64,000 bases of DNA, taken from contig JANLYQ010000019.1 in the NCBI GenBank assembly GCA_031365725.1, positions 5,909 through 69,908 of the forward strand. Reading direction: 5' to 3'. The notes beneath the pieces are model-generated. The model did not search any database. It was not told the origin of the DNA and saw only the letters and a program-made list of their open reading frames with translations. Made by a program: the position numbers and the translations under genes. The stretch's first letter is position 1; each line of letters starts with the position of its first letter. Below are positions 53,625 through 62,000 of the stretch, in pieces. Source of the stretch: JANLYQ01 sp031365725. GTDB taxonomy: Bacteria > Actinomycetota > Actinomycetes > JACCUZ01.

Positions 53625-54551
53625 ATGGCAGTCGAACCGGTGAGTGCGACGAGGGCAGAGTTGGCAGACGGTCGAGGGGCGCCGCTCGGAGCGAACGTCT
53701 TAGACCGCTTGGATGGCGAGGCTGACCGCGACGGTCGCGTCCTGAGGTGGGTGCGTTCGCATCCGCTGTCGTCTTTCGTGCTGCTGACGTACGCCGTGTC
53801 CTGGGCCTACTGGGTGCCCCTCGTGCTGACCGGTCACGTCGTGCGACTTGGTTCGGCCGCGACCCAGTTTCCGGGACTTGTCGGGCCGCTGGTGGCAGCG
53901 TTCGTGCTGACTGCCCTGACTGGCGGCTGGGCCGGGATTCGCGACTTGTCCTCGCGGGTGCTGAGGTGGCATGTGCCGGCGCGGTGGTGGCTGTTTGCGG
54001 TGGGAACGCCACTCGTGCTGCTCGGGCTCACTCTCGTGGCGCTGGCCATCGGTCCGGGGACGCCCGCGCTCGCCGGCTTCGGCCGGATGGCCGGCTTGCC
54101 CCAGTGGGGGGTGCTGTTCGTCTGGGTCGCGCTGATCGTCGGAGCGATCAGTGAGGAGGCGGGCTGGCGCGGGTACGCGCTGCCGATGTTGCGCCGCCAC
54201 AACGACGTCCTGAAATCAAGCCTTCTGCTGGTCCCGATCTGGGCTGGCTGGCACCTGCCGCTGCTCTTCCTGCTCAAGAGCTACCGCGACCTCGGGCCGG
54301 TCGGTGTCCCCGGCCTCCTGATCGGGTTGGCGTCCGCTTCGATCATCCTGACCTGGCTCTATGAGTCTGCGGCCAGCAGCGTGCTGATCGCGGCGGTGTG
54401 GCACGGCACGTTCAACCTGACGTCGGCCACCGACGGGGCACACGGAACGGTCGCGGCAGTGGTGAGCACCGGAGTGATGGCCGGAGCTGCTGTCCTTGCC
54501 TGGCGTCTGCACCGCCGGGCGAGCCTCGCCGGAGTCGCTCGCCATGGCTAG
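53625..54551 (+). CDS. CPBP-family intramembrane metalloprotease-like protein
   Basis: A 308-residue membrane protein with about eight helices and the CPBP/CAAX-protease-like motifs: motif 1 EEAGWRGYALPML, motif 2 WAGWHLPLLF, and motif 3 AVWHGTFN. The catalytic Glu pair and both His are present, so peptidase activity is plausible. The N-terminal 45 residues are polar. The next gene starts inside its 3' end. Confidence 0.85.
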   Translation: MAVEPVSATRAELADGRGAPLGANVLDRLDGEADRDGRVLRWVRSHPLSSFVLLTYAVSWAYWVPLVLTGHVVRLGSAATQFPGLVGPLVAAFVLTALTGGWAGIRDLSSRVLRWHVPARWWLFAVGTPLVLLGLTLVALAIGPGTPALAGFGRMAGLPQWGVLFVWVALIVGAISEEAGWRGYALPMLRRHNDVLKSSLLLVPIWAGWHLPLLFLLKSYRDLGPVGVPGLLIGLASASIILTWLYESAASSVLIAAVWHGTFNLTSATDGAHGTVAAVVSTGVMAGAAVLAWRLHRRASLAGVARHG

Positions 54552-55011
54552 CCGACGGACCGGCAGTTGGGTCCGCAGCCATGTCGCGAACCCGACGCTA
54601 CGGGCGGCACTGCGGTCCCCGGCCCACCGAGCACTGTCCGGATCCCTACTCCTGCTCGACTACACCAGTCGGTCCGGGCGACGCTGCGTGTTCCCAGTCC
54701 AGTACTCAGTCTCTGGTGAGGAGCTGGTGGTCGTCGCTGGCGATCACCGCACAAAGACGTGGTGGCGCCACTTCGACGACCATCCCCAACAAGTGATCGC
54801 CTACCTTCGTGGTCGCCCCACCCAGGTGAGCATGAGACTGCTCATCGCCCGTCCCGACGACCGGGCCCGAGCTGTGGCGTCGTACACGAAGCGATTTCCC
54901 AAGGCGAACGTTCTGCCCGACAGCCCGGTCCTCCTGCTCGTGCCCATAGCCGCAGCCGTTGCGGCGAGCACGCCGTCGGTCAATGGCCCGGCGCCACTGA
55001 CGCCAGAGTGA
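54544..55011 (+). CDS. Nitroreductase/quinone-reductase (Ddn/F420 split-barrel) family protein
   Basis: A 155-residue protein with the core LLDYTSRSGRRCVFPVQY-type strand, ELVVVAGDHRTKTWWRHFDD and LRGRPTQVSM, typical of the Ddn-like F420-dependent quinone reductase family. The ATG at 54544 overlaps the CPBP stop by 8 bp. The 3' end overlaps the convergent GAF-ANTAR gene by 32 bp. The cofactor is inferred from the family only. Confidence 0.72.
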   Translation: MASRRTGSWVRSHVANPTLRAALRSPAHRALSGSLLLLDYTSRSGRRCVFPVQYSVSGEELVVVAGDHRTKTWWRHFDDHPQQVIAYLRGRPTQVSMRLLIARPDDRARAVASYTKRFPKANVLPDSPVLLLVPIAAAVAASTPSVNGPAPLTPE

Positions 55012-55720
55012 GCTCTGGGACTCGGCTGGGGTCGTTGAGCAAGGCTCGCGACACATCCCCCAGCCGCTGGTCCGTGGAGCGTGCGTACCCGCGCAGGAGG
55101 ACGAATGCTTGGTCCACGTCGACCCTGCGGAGCCGGGCCAACGCCCCTTTGGCTTGCTCGACCACGATCCTGGCGTTGAGCGCTGCCTGGAGCTGCTCGG
55201 TCAGGCTGCCGTCACGCGCCAACGTCGGTTCGTGGAGGATCGCCAAGGTGGCGACGTCGGCCAGTGCCTGGACAAGGCGCACCTCGCTCGCTTCGAAGGC
55301 CAACGCCTCGTTACCGAAGATGTTCAGCGCGCCGATCACTCTGTCCCGCACACGCATCGGGAAAGCGTGTACCGAACCGAAGCCGTACTCACGAGCCCGC
55401 GGGGCAAACAGGGGCCATCGCTCGTCAGCCCGCGCCAGGTCCGAGTTGATCACCGGAGTGCCGCTGCGAAAGCAGTCCAGACAAGGGCCTTCCTCGTTCT
55501 GGAGCTGGAAGAGCTCCAGGAGGCGAGCGTTCTCGTTCGACGCCGCCATGTAATGCAGGTAGCGGTGTTGGTCGGTGAGGAGGAGCCCGACGGACGCCGC
55601 GCCACTCACGCTCGCCGCATGAATGGTCAGATCATGCAGGAAGGCGACCAGGTCGAAGTCGGACACCAGGGCGTCGGAAACATCCGCGAATACGAATGAG
55701 AGACGTTCGACCGAGATCAC
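54980..55720 (-). CDS. GAF-ANTAR RNA-binding antiterminator-type regulator
   Basis: A 246-residue protein with an N-terminal GAF sensor domain (about 15-160: VGLLLTDQHRYLHYMAASNE, QNEEGPCLDCFRSG, FPMRVRDRVIGALNIFG) and a C-terminal ANTAR domain (LNARIVVEQAKGALARLRRVDVDQAFVLLRGYAR read as two halves) that binds paired hairpins in nascent RNA. The GTG at 55720 is chosen because AAGGAGG lies 10 nt upstream; the frame is open to 55909. It is divergent from a second GAF-ANTAR gene. Confidence 0.87.
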   Translation of the reverse strand: MISVERLSFVFADVSDALVSDFDLVAFLHDLTIHAASVSGAASVGLLLTDQHRYLHYMAASNENARLLELFQLQNEEGPCLDCFRSGTPVINSDLARADERWPLFAPRAREYGFGSVHAFPMRVRDRVIGALNIFGNEALAFEASEVRLVQALADVATLAILHEPTLARDGSLTEQLQAALNARIVVEQAKGALARLRRVDVDQAFVLLRGYARSTDQRLGDVSRALLNDPSRVPELTLASVAPGH

Positions 55721-55911
55721 CGGCGTGGCCCTCCTTTCCTGGGATGCGGCTCCAACGAGGTCTGGCCGAGGATCACCTGCGGGCCCACCGTACGCCTCGA
55801 GGGAATCGGTGACGGCGTCGGCGCGAAGGCCCGAGCCCCATGGGGCGTACGTTGGGGAGGTTCGCTGTAGAGGCCCCGTCGGTGCCCGACCAGTGACCGG
55901 AGAGGTCACTC

Positions 55912-56670
55912 ATGCTGGATGGTCACACGAGCGAAGATGACCAGCAGGGTCGACGGTTGAGGGCGAGAGTCCTCTCCGCGATGGCCATCGCAGCTCCGCA
56001 CCCCGGAGAGGCCGGTCCGACGGGTGTTCTCAACCGGCTCTGCCGCACCATCGTGACAGACCTCGGGGCCATGGGAGCGGCCGTCAACCTGATGGCTGGC
56101 CCCTCACACGCCCAAGCTGTGGTGGGGATGTCCGATGACAAGAGTGCGGTGGTGGACGACCTGCAGTTCACTGTCGGAGAAGGGCCCTGCCACGACGCCT
56201 TGCGCACCGGTCGTCCGGTGCACTCCAGTGATCTGGGAACGGAGACCCGCTGGCCGGGGTACTGCTCCGCCGCCCAGGAGCACGGGGTGCTGGCGGTCTA
56301 TGCGTTTCCGCTCCAGGTGGGCGCGGTCAGCCTTGGGGTGCTCGACGTCTACGACTCTCGCCGGCGGGTGCTCGACGAAGGGGCCCTGGGACTGGCTCTG
56401 GCCTACGCCGACATTGCCACCGAGAGCCTGCTCCACAGCAGCGGCGACGACACAAGGTTCATCGACCCCGGCCTCCGGACCGCCCTCGGCTCGCGCGCCC
56501 AGATCTACCAGGCGCAGGGCATGGTCAAGGTCGACAACGACATCTCGCTCAACGAGGCCATGATCCGCATCCGAGCCTTCGCCTACGGAAACCGGAGAGC
56601 GATCGCCGACGTAGCTCATGACATCGTCGAAGGGACTCTGGTACTCCCCACAACGGCGTCCCGCCTATGA
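55912..56670 (+). CDS. GAF-ANTAR RNA-binding antiterminator-type regulator
   Basis: A 252-residue GAF-ANTAR protein: GAF at about 35-175 (AAVNLMAGPSHAQAVVGMSD, VGEGPCHDALRTGRPV, VYAFPLQVGAVSLGVLDVY) and ANTAR at about 190-245 (SRAQIYQAQGMVKVDNDISL, EAMIRIRAFAYGNRRAI). A cysteine in GEGPCHDA is conserved in both copies and could be redox-sensitive. The ATG at 55912 follows GAGAGG. Its stop overlaps the start of the next gene. Confidence 0.87.
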   Translation: MLDGHTSEDDQQGRRLRARVLSAMAIAAPHPGEAGPTGVLNRLCRTIVTDLGAMGAAVNLMAGPSHAQAVVGMSDDKSAVVDDLQFTVGEGPCHDALRTGRPVHSSDLGTETRWPGYCSAAQEHGVLAVYAFPLQVGAVSLGVLDVYDSRRRVLDEGALGLALAYADIATESLLHSSGDDTRFIDPGLRTALGSRAQIYQAQGMVKVDNDISLNEAMIRIRAFAYGNRRAIADVAHDIVEGTLVLPTTASRL

Positions 56671-57505
56671 GCTCGTTCGCCACGCAAACATCGAGCTCCG
56701 CTCGACCACCTCTCGCCACTGCGTACCTGCTGACGGCTGCAACGGCAACCACGATGGCCACGGTCACGGTGGTCGGCGTCTTCGCCGCCGGCTGGCTCTA
56801 CCGCGACAACGCGCTGGTGACGGCGACGTTGCATGGCCAGGATGTGGTCACGCTCGTTGTCGCGGTCCCGTTGCTCGTGCTCGGCATGCTGTGGGAGATG
56901 CAGGGATCGCTGCGGGGGCGACTGTTGTGGCTCGCATGCTGTTCTACGCGATGTATGCCTACCTGTTTTTCGCGGTGGCTGCGGCGTTCAACCAATTCTT
57001 CCTGCTCTACGTCGCTACGTTCGGACTGCCGTTGTACGCCTTGCTCATTGCTGTACCGCGCCTCGATGTCACCCGGCTAGGTGCCTCGATGCGCGGACGC
57101 GCCGCTCGCGTCGTCGCGATCGCGTACACCAGCCTGGTGGCCTCCGGACTGGGACTGCTGTGGGTCGGACTCTCGCTCAGCTATCTGGTCACCGACAAGG
57201 TCCCTCAACCGATCGTGGACTCCGGGCACCCGACGGGGGTGGTCTTCGCCATCGACCTCGTCTTCATCGTGCCACCCATGCTGCTGGCGGCCGTCTGGCT
57301 GACCCGCCGCCAAGCGATCGGCTGGGCATTGGCCGGGGTCATGAGCGTGGGAGGCGGTCTCTACACACTGTCCCTGGCGGCCGCGAGCGTCGAGGTCGCG
57401 CGCGAAGGCGTCGGCGCTGGCTCAGAGCTGCCGATCTGGTCGGGTCTGACGGTGCTGGGCATCGTCACGGTCGCCCTGCTGGGTAGCGGCCTCCAGCGAG
57501 GCTAG
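56667..57505 (+). pseudogene. Multi-helix membrane protein of unknown function, interrupted by a frameshift
   Basis: From the ATG at 56667 the first frame encodes two or three membrane helices (YLLTAATATTMATVTVVGVF; VVTLVVAVPLLVLGMLWEMQ) up to SLRGRLLWL. Homology-like membrane sequence then continues in another frame as MLFYAMYAYLFF and on through about six helices to the stop at 57505. Loss of one base near 56934 (CTCGCATGCTG) explains it; restoring it gives 279 residues. It could be a true broken gene or a sequence error. Similar proteins of unknown function occur in actinobacteria. Its start overlaps the GAF-ANTAR stop, and its last 84 bp overlap the convergent SRPBCC-like gene. Confidence 0.72.
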
Positions 57506-58207
57506 CTCCCGCCCTGACGTCGTCCTCAACAGTTCGGGGGACGTGGTGTCTTTGGCCAAGGTCTCCGCGCGCTCCTTGATTCCTCGCAGCATCCTGCGCA
57601 TCATCGCGAAGTCTCCGAACTCCATCAGCACGACCCCCAAGAGCGCTGATAGCGGGCGGCTCCACCGGTAGCTCGCGTGCACTCGGGTGACGAGGCGGGT
57701 TGTCCCGTGCTCGGTCTCGGTCAGCTGCCACACCCAGGTGCTGTCGGGTTTGCGCCAGAGCAGCCACTGGTTGACCTCGTAAGAGTCGACCCGCAGCGCA
57801 TTGAGCTCTGAGGGCGTTGTCGGCGACATCGGTATCCACTGGCCCAGGACCAGGTGCTGGAGATCGGGGACGAGCTCTCGGGCACTCGGGTGCCCAAGGT
57901 TGTCCAACAGGTCGTTGCTGTAGAAGCCGGCGCGCAGGCAGCCGACCTGGACCAGCCATGGCCAGACCAGAGTGGGAGCGGCGTCGATGGAGATGGCCCG
58001 GGTGCATCGGAACTGAGCCCGGCGCACCAGCTCATCCCCGGGTAGGGCGGCTGCGACTTCCTTGGCCGTAGCGCCCCAGCGGAGGTGCCAGCGACGGAAC
58101 AGAGGCGACGTGAGGAACAACGGCAAGTCTGCGATGACCAAGAGCACCTGGCCACCGAGCTCTTCTGCAGTGGGTCGCGGCGTTCCAGGAAGTGTCGCTG
58201 GCGTCAT
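57422..58207 (-). CDS. SRPBCC-like (polyketide cyclase/START fold) protein
   Basis: A 261-residue protein. A SRPBCC-type core is visible: TRAISIDAAPTLVWPWLVQVG, then WQLTETEHGTTRLVTRVHASYRW, and a C-terminal helix (GDFAMMRRMLRGIKERAET). The WPWLVQVG helix and GFYSNDLLDNLG segment are typical of a common actinobacterial subgroup of unknown ligand. The ATG at 58207 overlaps the stop of the 60-residue gene upstream (ATGA). Confidence 0.77.
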   Translation of the reverse strand: MTPATLPGTPRPTAEELGGQVLLVIADLPLFLTSPLFRRWHLRWGATAKEVAAALPGDELVRRAQFRCTRAISIDAAPTLVWPWLVQVGCLRAGFYSNDLLDNLGHPSARELVPDLQHLVLGQWIPMSPTTPSELNALRVDSYEVNQWLLWRKPDSTWVWQLTETEHGTTRLVTRVHASYRWSRPLSALLGVVLMEFGDFAMMRRMLRGIKERAETLAKDTTSPELLRTTSGRELASLEAATQQGDRDDAQHRQTRPDRQL

Positions 58208-58386
58208 CTGTGGCTCCGTTGGCTGGCGGCGGGTGAGCCGGTCTGCGGCGCGAGAGGACGTTCCGTCGTGGTCGTCACCGCGCCGTTGCCCTCGTTGTAG
58301 GTGATGGTGTCGAGACAGAAGTCCAGGTAGGTGAACGACCCGTTGGGTCCTTGCTCTGCCAAGTGGCGGTTGACGTGCTCCTGCAC
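58204..58386 (-). CDS. Small 60-residue protein of unknown function, coupled to neighbours
   Basis: A short frame from the GTG at 58386, 16 bp after the ABC permease stop, ending in a TGA that overlaps the ATG of the next gene. It includes NGSFTYLDFCLDTITYNEGN and a Ser/Thr/Pro tail. No family is recognised. The tight spacing and stop-start overlap are the only reasons to believe it is translated; it may be a remnant. Confidence 0.45.
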   Translation of the reverse strand: MQEHVNRHLAEQGPNGSFTYLDFCLDTITYNEGNGAVTTTTERPLAPQTGSPAASQRSHR

Positions 58387-58402
58387 CCACCTGCTGGGGC
58401 CA

Positions 58403-60940
58403 CTAAGCGCTGGCGATGGCCTGCAGGATGTTCAGGCGCATGGCACGCAAAGCCGGAAGGACCCCGGCGAGGACCCCCACCAGGCCGGACACCACCAGCA
58501 TCGTGAGGATGAGGGCCCAGGGGATGGCGAGGCTCGTCAGCCCTTGCGAGACCAAACCCCGTTGGAGCGCCACTCCGAGTCCGAGCCCGAGGGCGGTCCC
58601 CAGCACCGCACCGAACACGGCGGTGGTCACCGCTTCGATGGTGATCATCGCGCTCAACTGCCGGCGTCGGAGCCCGATCGCCCGCAGGAGGCCGATCTCA
58701 CGGGTCCGCTCGAACACGGACAGGGCCAGCGTGTTGATGATGCCTAGGACCGCGACGATGACACTGAAGAGCAACAGCACGTAGAGCAGGTTGATCAACG
58801 TGTTGATGGAGGCGCCTTGAGCGGCAGCGAACTCAGCTCGGTCCTGCACCGCGACGATGAGGTAGGGACGGACGAGGTCGGTCAGCTGACCGCGGAGCTC
58901 GGGTAGGTCGGCACCTCGAACTGCCCGCACGAAGAGACGGACATCGGCCTGCTGGAAGGCGGGCAAAGCAGCGGCATACAGCGAGTGGTCCACGATGACG
59001 TGCGAGCCGAACGCCTGGCTGTCCCGGTAGATGCCACCCACGACTAGTCGTTCACCCGTCAGGGTTCCGACGTTGCCGGACAACGCTTGCCCGACGCGCC
59101 ACCCTCGGGCGCTGGCGGTGGTCTCATCGACCAGAACCGTGTGGCCGTCAAGCGATGACAGCGCGCCTTCTTTCATCGTCACCACGAAGTTCGCGGACAC
59201 GTCTCGTGCCGTGACGGACTCGGCTGCCCCGTGAAAAGCCCCGATACGTACGTCGACCAACTGCACGGCGGCGACGGATCGCACTCCAGGTAGGTGCCGG
59301 GCAGCAAGTGCCACTGGCGCGGGCACGGCTGCGACGTTGCCGGTGTTCAAGACGAAGTCCGACGTCAGCTCCTTCGCGACCCCGGAGCTCACGCTTGCCT
59401 TGACGCTCTCGGCGAGGACCGAGATACCGGCGATCAGGGCCAGCCCGATCATCAGGGCGCTCGCGGTGGTCGCCGTACGACGCGGGACCCTTAGCGCATT
59501 CTCGCGGGCCAGCCTCCCGACCGCTCCGGCGACCGCGACGAAGGGCCACGCGATGAGGCGCACCACGGGACGGGTCGCCACCGGTGCGCCGACCAGCATC
59601 CCGAGCACAGCCGCGAAGGCACCCAGCGCTGCCATCGGCCAGGACACGTGCGTGCGGGTCACGGCGGTTCCCAGCAGCGCTGCTCCTACCACCAGGAGTC
59701 CACCGCCGACGAGGCCACGGAACCCGAGGCCGCCGGCAACCGAACCAACGTCGCCGCGCATGGCAGCCACCGGCGCGACTCGCGAGGCGCGTCGGGCTGG
59801 TAGCACGGCCGAGACGACGGTGACGACCACTCCGACAACGACACTGAGGACGATCGTGGTCATGCTGATCGGCAACTCAGCACCGATGTCGGTGCTGAGG
59901 AATGTCCGGATGGCCGCCTGGGCGCCAGCGGCGACCAGCAGTCCGAACGCAATTCCTAGGACTGAGCCGACCAGGCCGATGACGACGGCCTCGCCGAGCA
60001 CGGTGCGGGTGACCTGAGCCCTGGTGGCTCCGATGGCGCGGAGCAGTGCGAGCTCACGCGAGCGTTGCCCGACGAGCATGGAGAAAGTGTTGACGATGAT
60101 GAACGAGCCGACGAACAGCGCGACACCGGCAAAGACGAGCAAGAAGGTGGTGAAGAAGCTCAGGCCCTTCTGCACCGAGCTCTCGGTCTCGCTCTGGACG
60201 GTCGCGCCGGTGACCGCCTCGATATCGGTGGGCAGCGCTCGAGCGACCGCGTCGCGCAGTTCCGACTGGCTGACTCCCGGCGCCGCGGTGGCAGACAAGG
60301 ACAACACAGTGCCGTCGGGAGCGAACAGCTTCTGGGCGGTAGCGCCGTCAACCAGGACGGCGGTGGCGCCGAACAGGGATCCGAAGCGCACCTCACCGGT
60401 GATCATGACCTTCTGGGCCCGACCTCCGATGACGGCGCGGGTGCGATCACCCACGTGCAAGTGGGCGCGGTCGAGGGTGCTGCTCTCGACCGCGACCTCG
60501 CCGGGACCGGTGGGACCGTGGCCGGAGACCAGGGTGAAGGAGGGGTCGTCCTTGGAGTAGGCAAAACCGAGCGAGGGTGCGCCCCCGTTTCCGACCGCGA
60601 CGCCATTGCTGCCGGCCAGGATCGCCGTGCCCTGCAAGTTCGGCACCACGCGCGCAACACCCGGGACAGCCGCGACCTTCTCGACCAGGGTCAGTGGGAC
60701 CCCGGGCCTGACGTCGGACTCGTTGACAGACAGGGGCGACACGGCCTCGGTCCGCGCGCCGCGAACCACGACATCGACACCCTTGGACCCCTGGGCGACG
60801 AGCCCGCCGAGTGTGTTGCCGATGCTGTCGCGAAGCACGAAGGTGCCGGTGACGAAAGAGACGCCGAGCATGACGGCGAACGCGGTCAGGAGTAGCCGGA
60901 CGACGTGGCCTTGCAGTCCCCGAAGGGTGACGTGCCACAT
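58403..60940 (-). CDS. ABC transporter permease, FtsX/MacB type (two FtsX domains)
   Basis: An 845-residue permease with an N-terminal helix (about 15-40), a large external MacB-PCD domain (about 45-240), three helices forming the first FtsX domain (FLLVFAGVALFVGSFIIVNT near 270, with QRSRELALLRAIGATRAQV), a helix pair, a second external domain and a second FtsX domain (VFERTREIGLLRAIGLRRRQL near 760). Such proteins do not carry substrates through a channel; they use cytoplasmic ATPase strokes to act on lipids, lipoproteins or hydrolases outside. It starts 1 bp after the ATPase stop. Confidence 0.92.
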   Translation of the reverse strand: MWHVTLRGLQGHVVRLLLTAFAVMLGVSFVTGTFVLRDSIGNTLGGLVAQGSKGVDVVVRGARTEAVSPLSVNESDVRPGVPLTLVEKVAAVPGVARVVPNLQGTAILAGSNGVAVGNGGAPSLGFAYSKDDPSFTLVSGHGPTGPGEVAVESSTLDRAHLHVGDRTRAVIGGRAQKVMITGEVRFGSLFGATAVLVDGATAQKLFAPDGTVLSLSATAAPGVSQSELRDAVARALPTDIEAVTGATVQSETESSVQKGLSFFTTFLLVFAGVALFVGSFIIVNTFSMLVGQRSRELALLRAIGATRAQVTRTVLGEAVVIGLVGSVLGIAFGLLVAAGAQAAIRTFLSTDIGAELPISMTTIVLSVVVGVVVTVVSAVLPARRASRVAPVAAMRGDVGSVAGGLGFRGLVGGGLLVVGAALLGTAVTRTHVSWPMAALGAFAAVLGMLVGAPVATRPVVRLIAWPFVAVAGAVGRLARENALRVPRRTATTASALMIGLALIAGISVLAESVKASVSSGVAKELTSDFVLNTGNVAAVPAPVALAARHLPGVRSVAAVQLVDVRIGAFHGAAESVTARDVSANFVVTMKEGALSSLDGHTVLVDETTASARGWRVGQALSGNVGTLTGERLVVGGIYRDSQAFGSHVIVDHSLYAAALPAFQQADVRLFVRAVRGADLPELRGQLTDLVRPYLIVAVQDRAEFAAAQGASINTLINLLYVLLLFSVIVAVLGIINTLALSVFERTREIGLLRAIGLRRRQLSAMITIEAVTTAVFGAVLGTALGLGLGVALQRGLVSQGLTSLAIPWALILTMLVVSGLVGVLAGVLPALRAMRLNILQAIASA

Positions 60941-60941
60941 G

Positions 60942-61733
60942 TCAGACGTCCTGACCGACGAGCTCGAAGCTCTTCATCCGGTCAAGCACCGACGACGTGG
61001 TCGGGGCGAGGATCTCGTCCACGATGCGCCCGTCGACGAGGAACAGCACCCGGTCGGCGAACGAGGCGGCGACCGGGTCGTGGGTGACCATCACGATGCT
61101 CTGTCCGAAGTCCTCGACGGAGTGACGCAGGAAGGCGAGGATCTCGGCGCTAGCCCGGGAGTCCAGGTTGCCGGTCGGTTCATCAGCGAAGACGATCGCG
61201 GGCTTGCGCACCAATGCCCGAGCGCAAGCGACGCGCTGCTGCTGACCACCAGAGAGCTCCTCAGGTCGGTGGCTCAGACGGTCCCGGATGTTGAGGATGT
61301 CCACGACGTTGTCGAACCACGCTTTGTCTAGCTCCACTCCGGCGATGTCGACGGGCAAGGTGATGTTCTCCCGTGCCGTCAGCGTCGGGACCAGGTTGTA
61401 GGCCTGGAACACGAAGCCCAGCCGGTCGCGCCTCAACAAGGTGAGTGCTTTGTCCTTGAGGTGGCTGATGTCGACGCCGTCGATCTCCACCCGCCCGGAT
61501 GTCGGAGCATCGAGCGCGGCCATGCAGTGCATCAGGGTGGACTTGCCAGACCCCGACGGGCCCATGATCGCGGTGAGCCGGCCGCGGCCGAACTCCACCG
61601 TGACGTGGTCCAACGCCACCACTTGTGCGTCACCGGTCCCATAGACCTTGCACAGCTTCTCAGCCCGGGCGACAGCTTCCCCGTCGGTGAGGCCGTCGAT
61701 CTCAGCCGCGCTGCGGTCCTGAGTGAGCGTCAT
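60942..61733 (-). CDS. ABC transporter ATP-binding protein (LolD/MacB type)
   Basis: A 263-residue ATPase with Walker A GPSGSGKST, Q-loop VFQAYNLVPTLTARENI, signature LSGGQQQR, Walker B IVFADEPTGNLD, and the switch His in VTHDP. It belongs to the LolD/MacB/FtsE group that partners FtsX-type permeases, as its immediate neighbour is. The ATG at 61733 has GGAG upstream; the frame is open to 61820. A DosR-like box lies about 120 bp upstream. Confidence 0.93.
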   Translation of the reverse strand: MTLTQDRSAAEIDGLTDGEAVARAEKLCKVYGTGDAQVVALDHVTVEFGRGRLTAIMGPSGSGKSTLMHCMAALDAPTSGRVEIDGVDISHLKDKALTLLRRDRLGFVFQAYNLVPTLTARENITLPVDIAGVELDKAWFDNVVDILNIRDRLSHRPEELSGGQQQRVACARALVRKPAIVFADEPTGNLDSRASAEILAFLRHSVEDFGQSIVMVTHDPVAASFADRVLFLVDGRIVDEILAPTTSSVLDRMKSFELVGQDV

Positions 61734-61851
61734 GCGGAACTCCAGACGGATCAGCGAGGAGGCCGACCCAGACGAGACGGGCACGTTGCCAGGACGTTCG
61801 GCGACGCACTTCCCTGCCATCGACGCTACGGACGGGGCCGCATCACCGACA

Positions 61852-61865
61852 GGGACCTATGACCC
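61852..61865. promoter_or_regulatory. DosR-like box GGGACCTATGACCC
   Basis: The reverse complement GGGTCATAGGTCCC keeps both GGG/CCC ends and AGGTCCC. It lies between the divergent FtsX-type and drug/antibiotic-type ABC operons, about 120 and 136 bp from their starts. Confidence 0.55.
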
Positions 61866-62000
61866 TCGGTGCCGGGACGTCCAGCGGTGGTGTCGTCGGC
61901 TCCCTTTGCGATGGGCTAGAGGCAGTCCAGTGAACGCGTCACGTCGGCGACTCGTGACCTTGCACCTGCGTTCAGCCGGCCACGGAGAGAGGCGTTGTCC

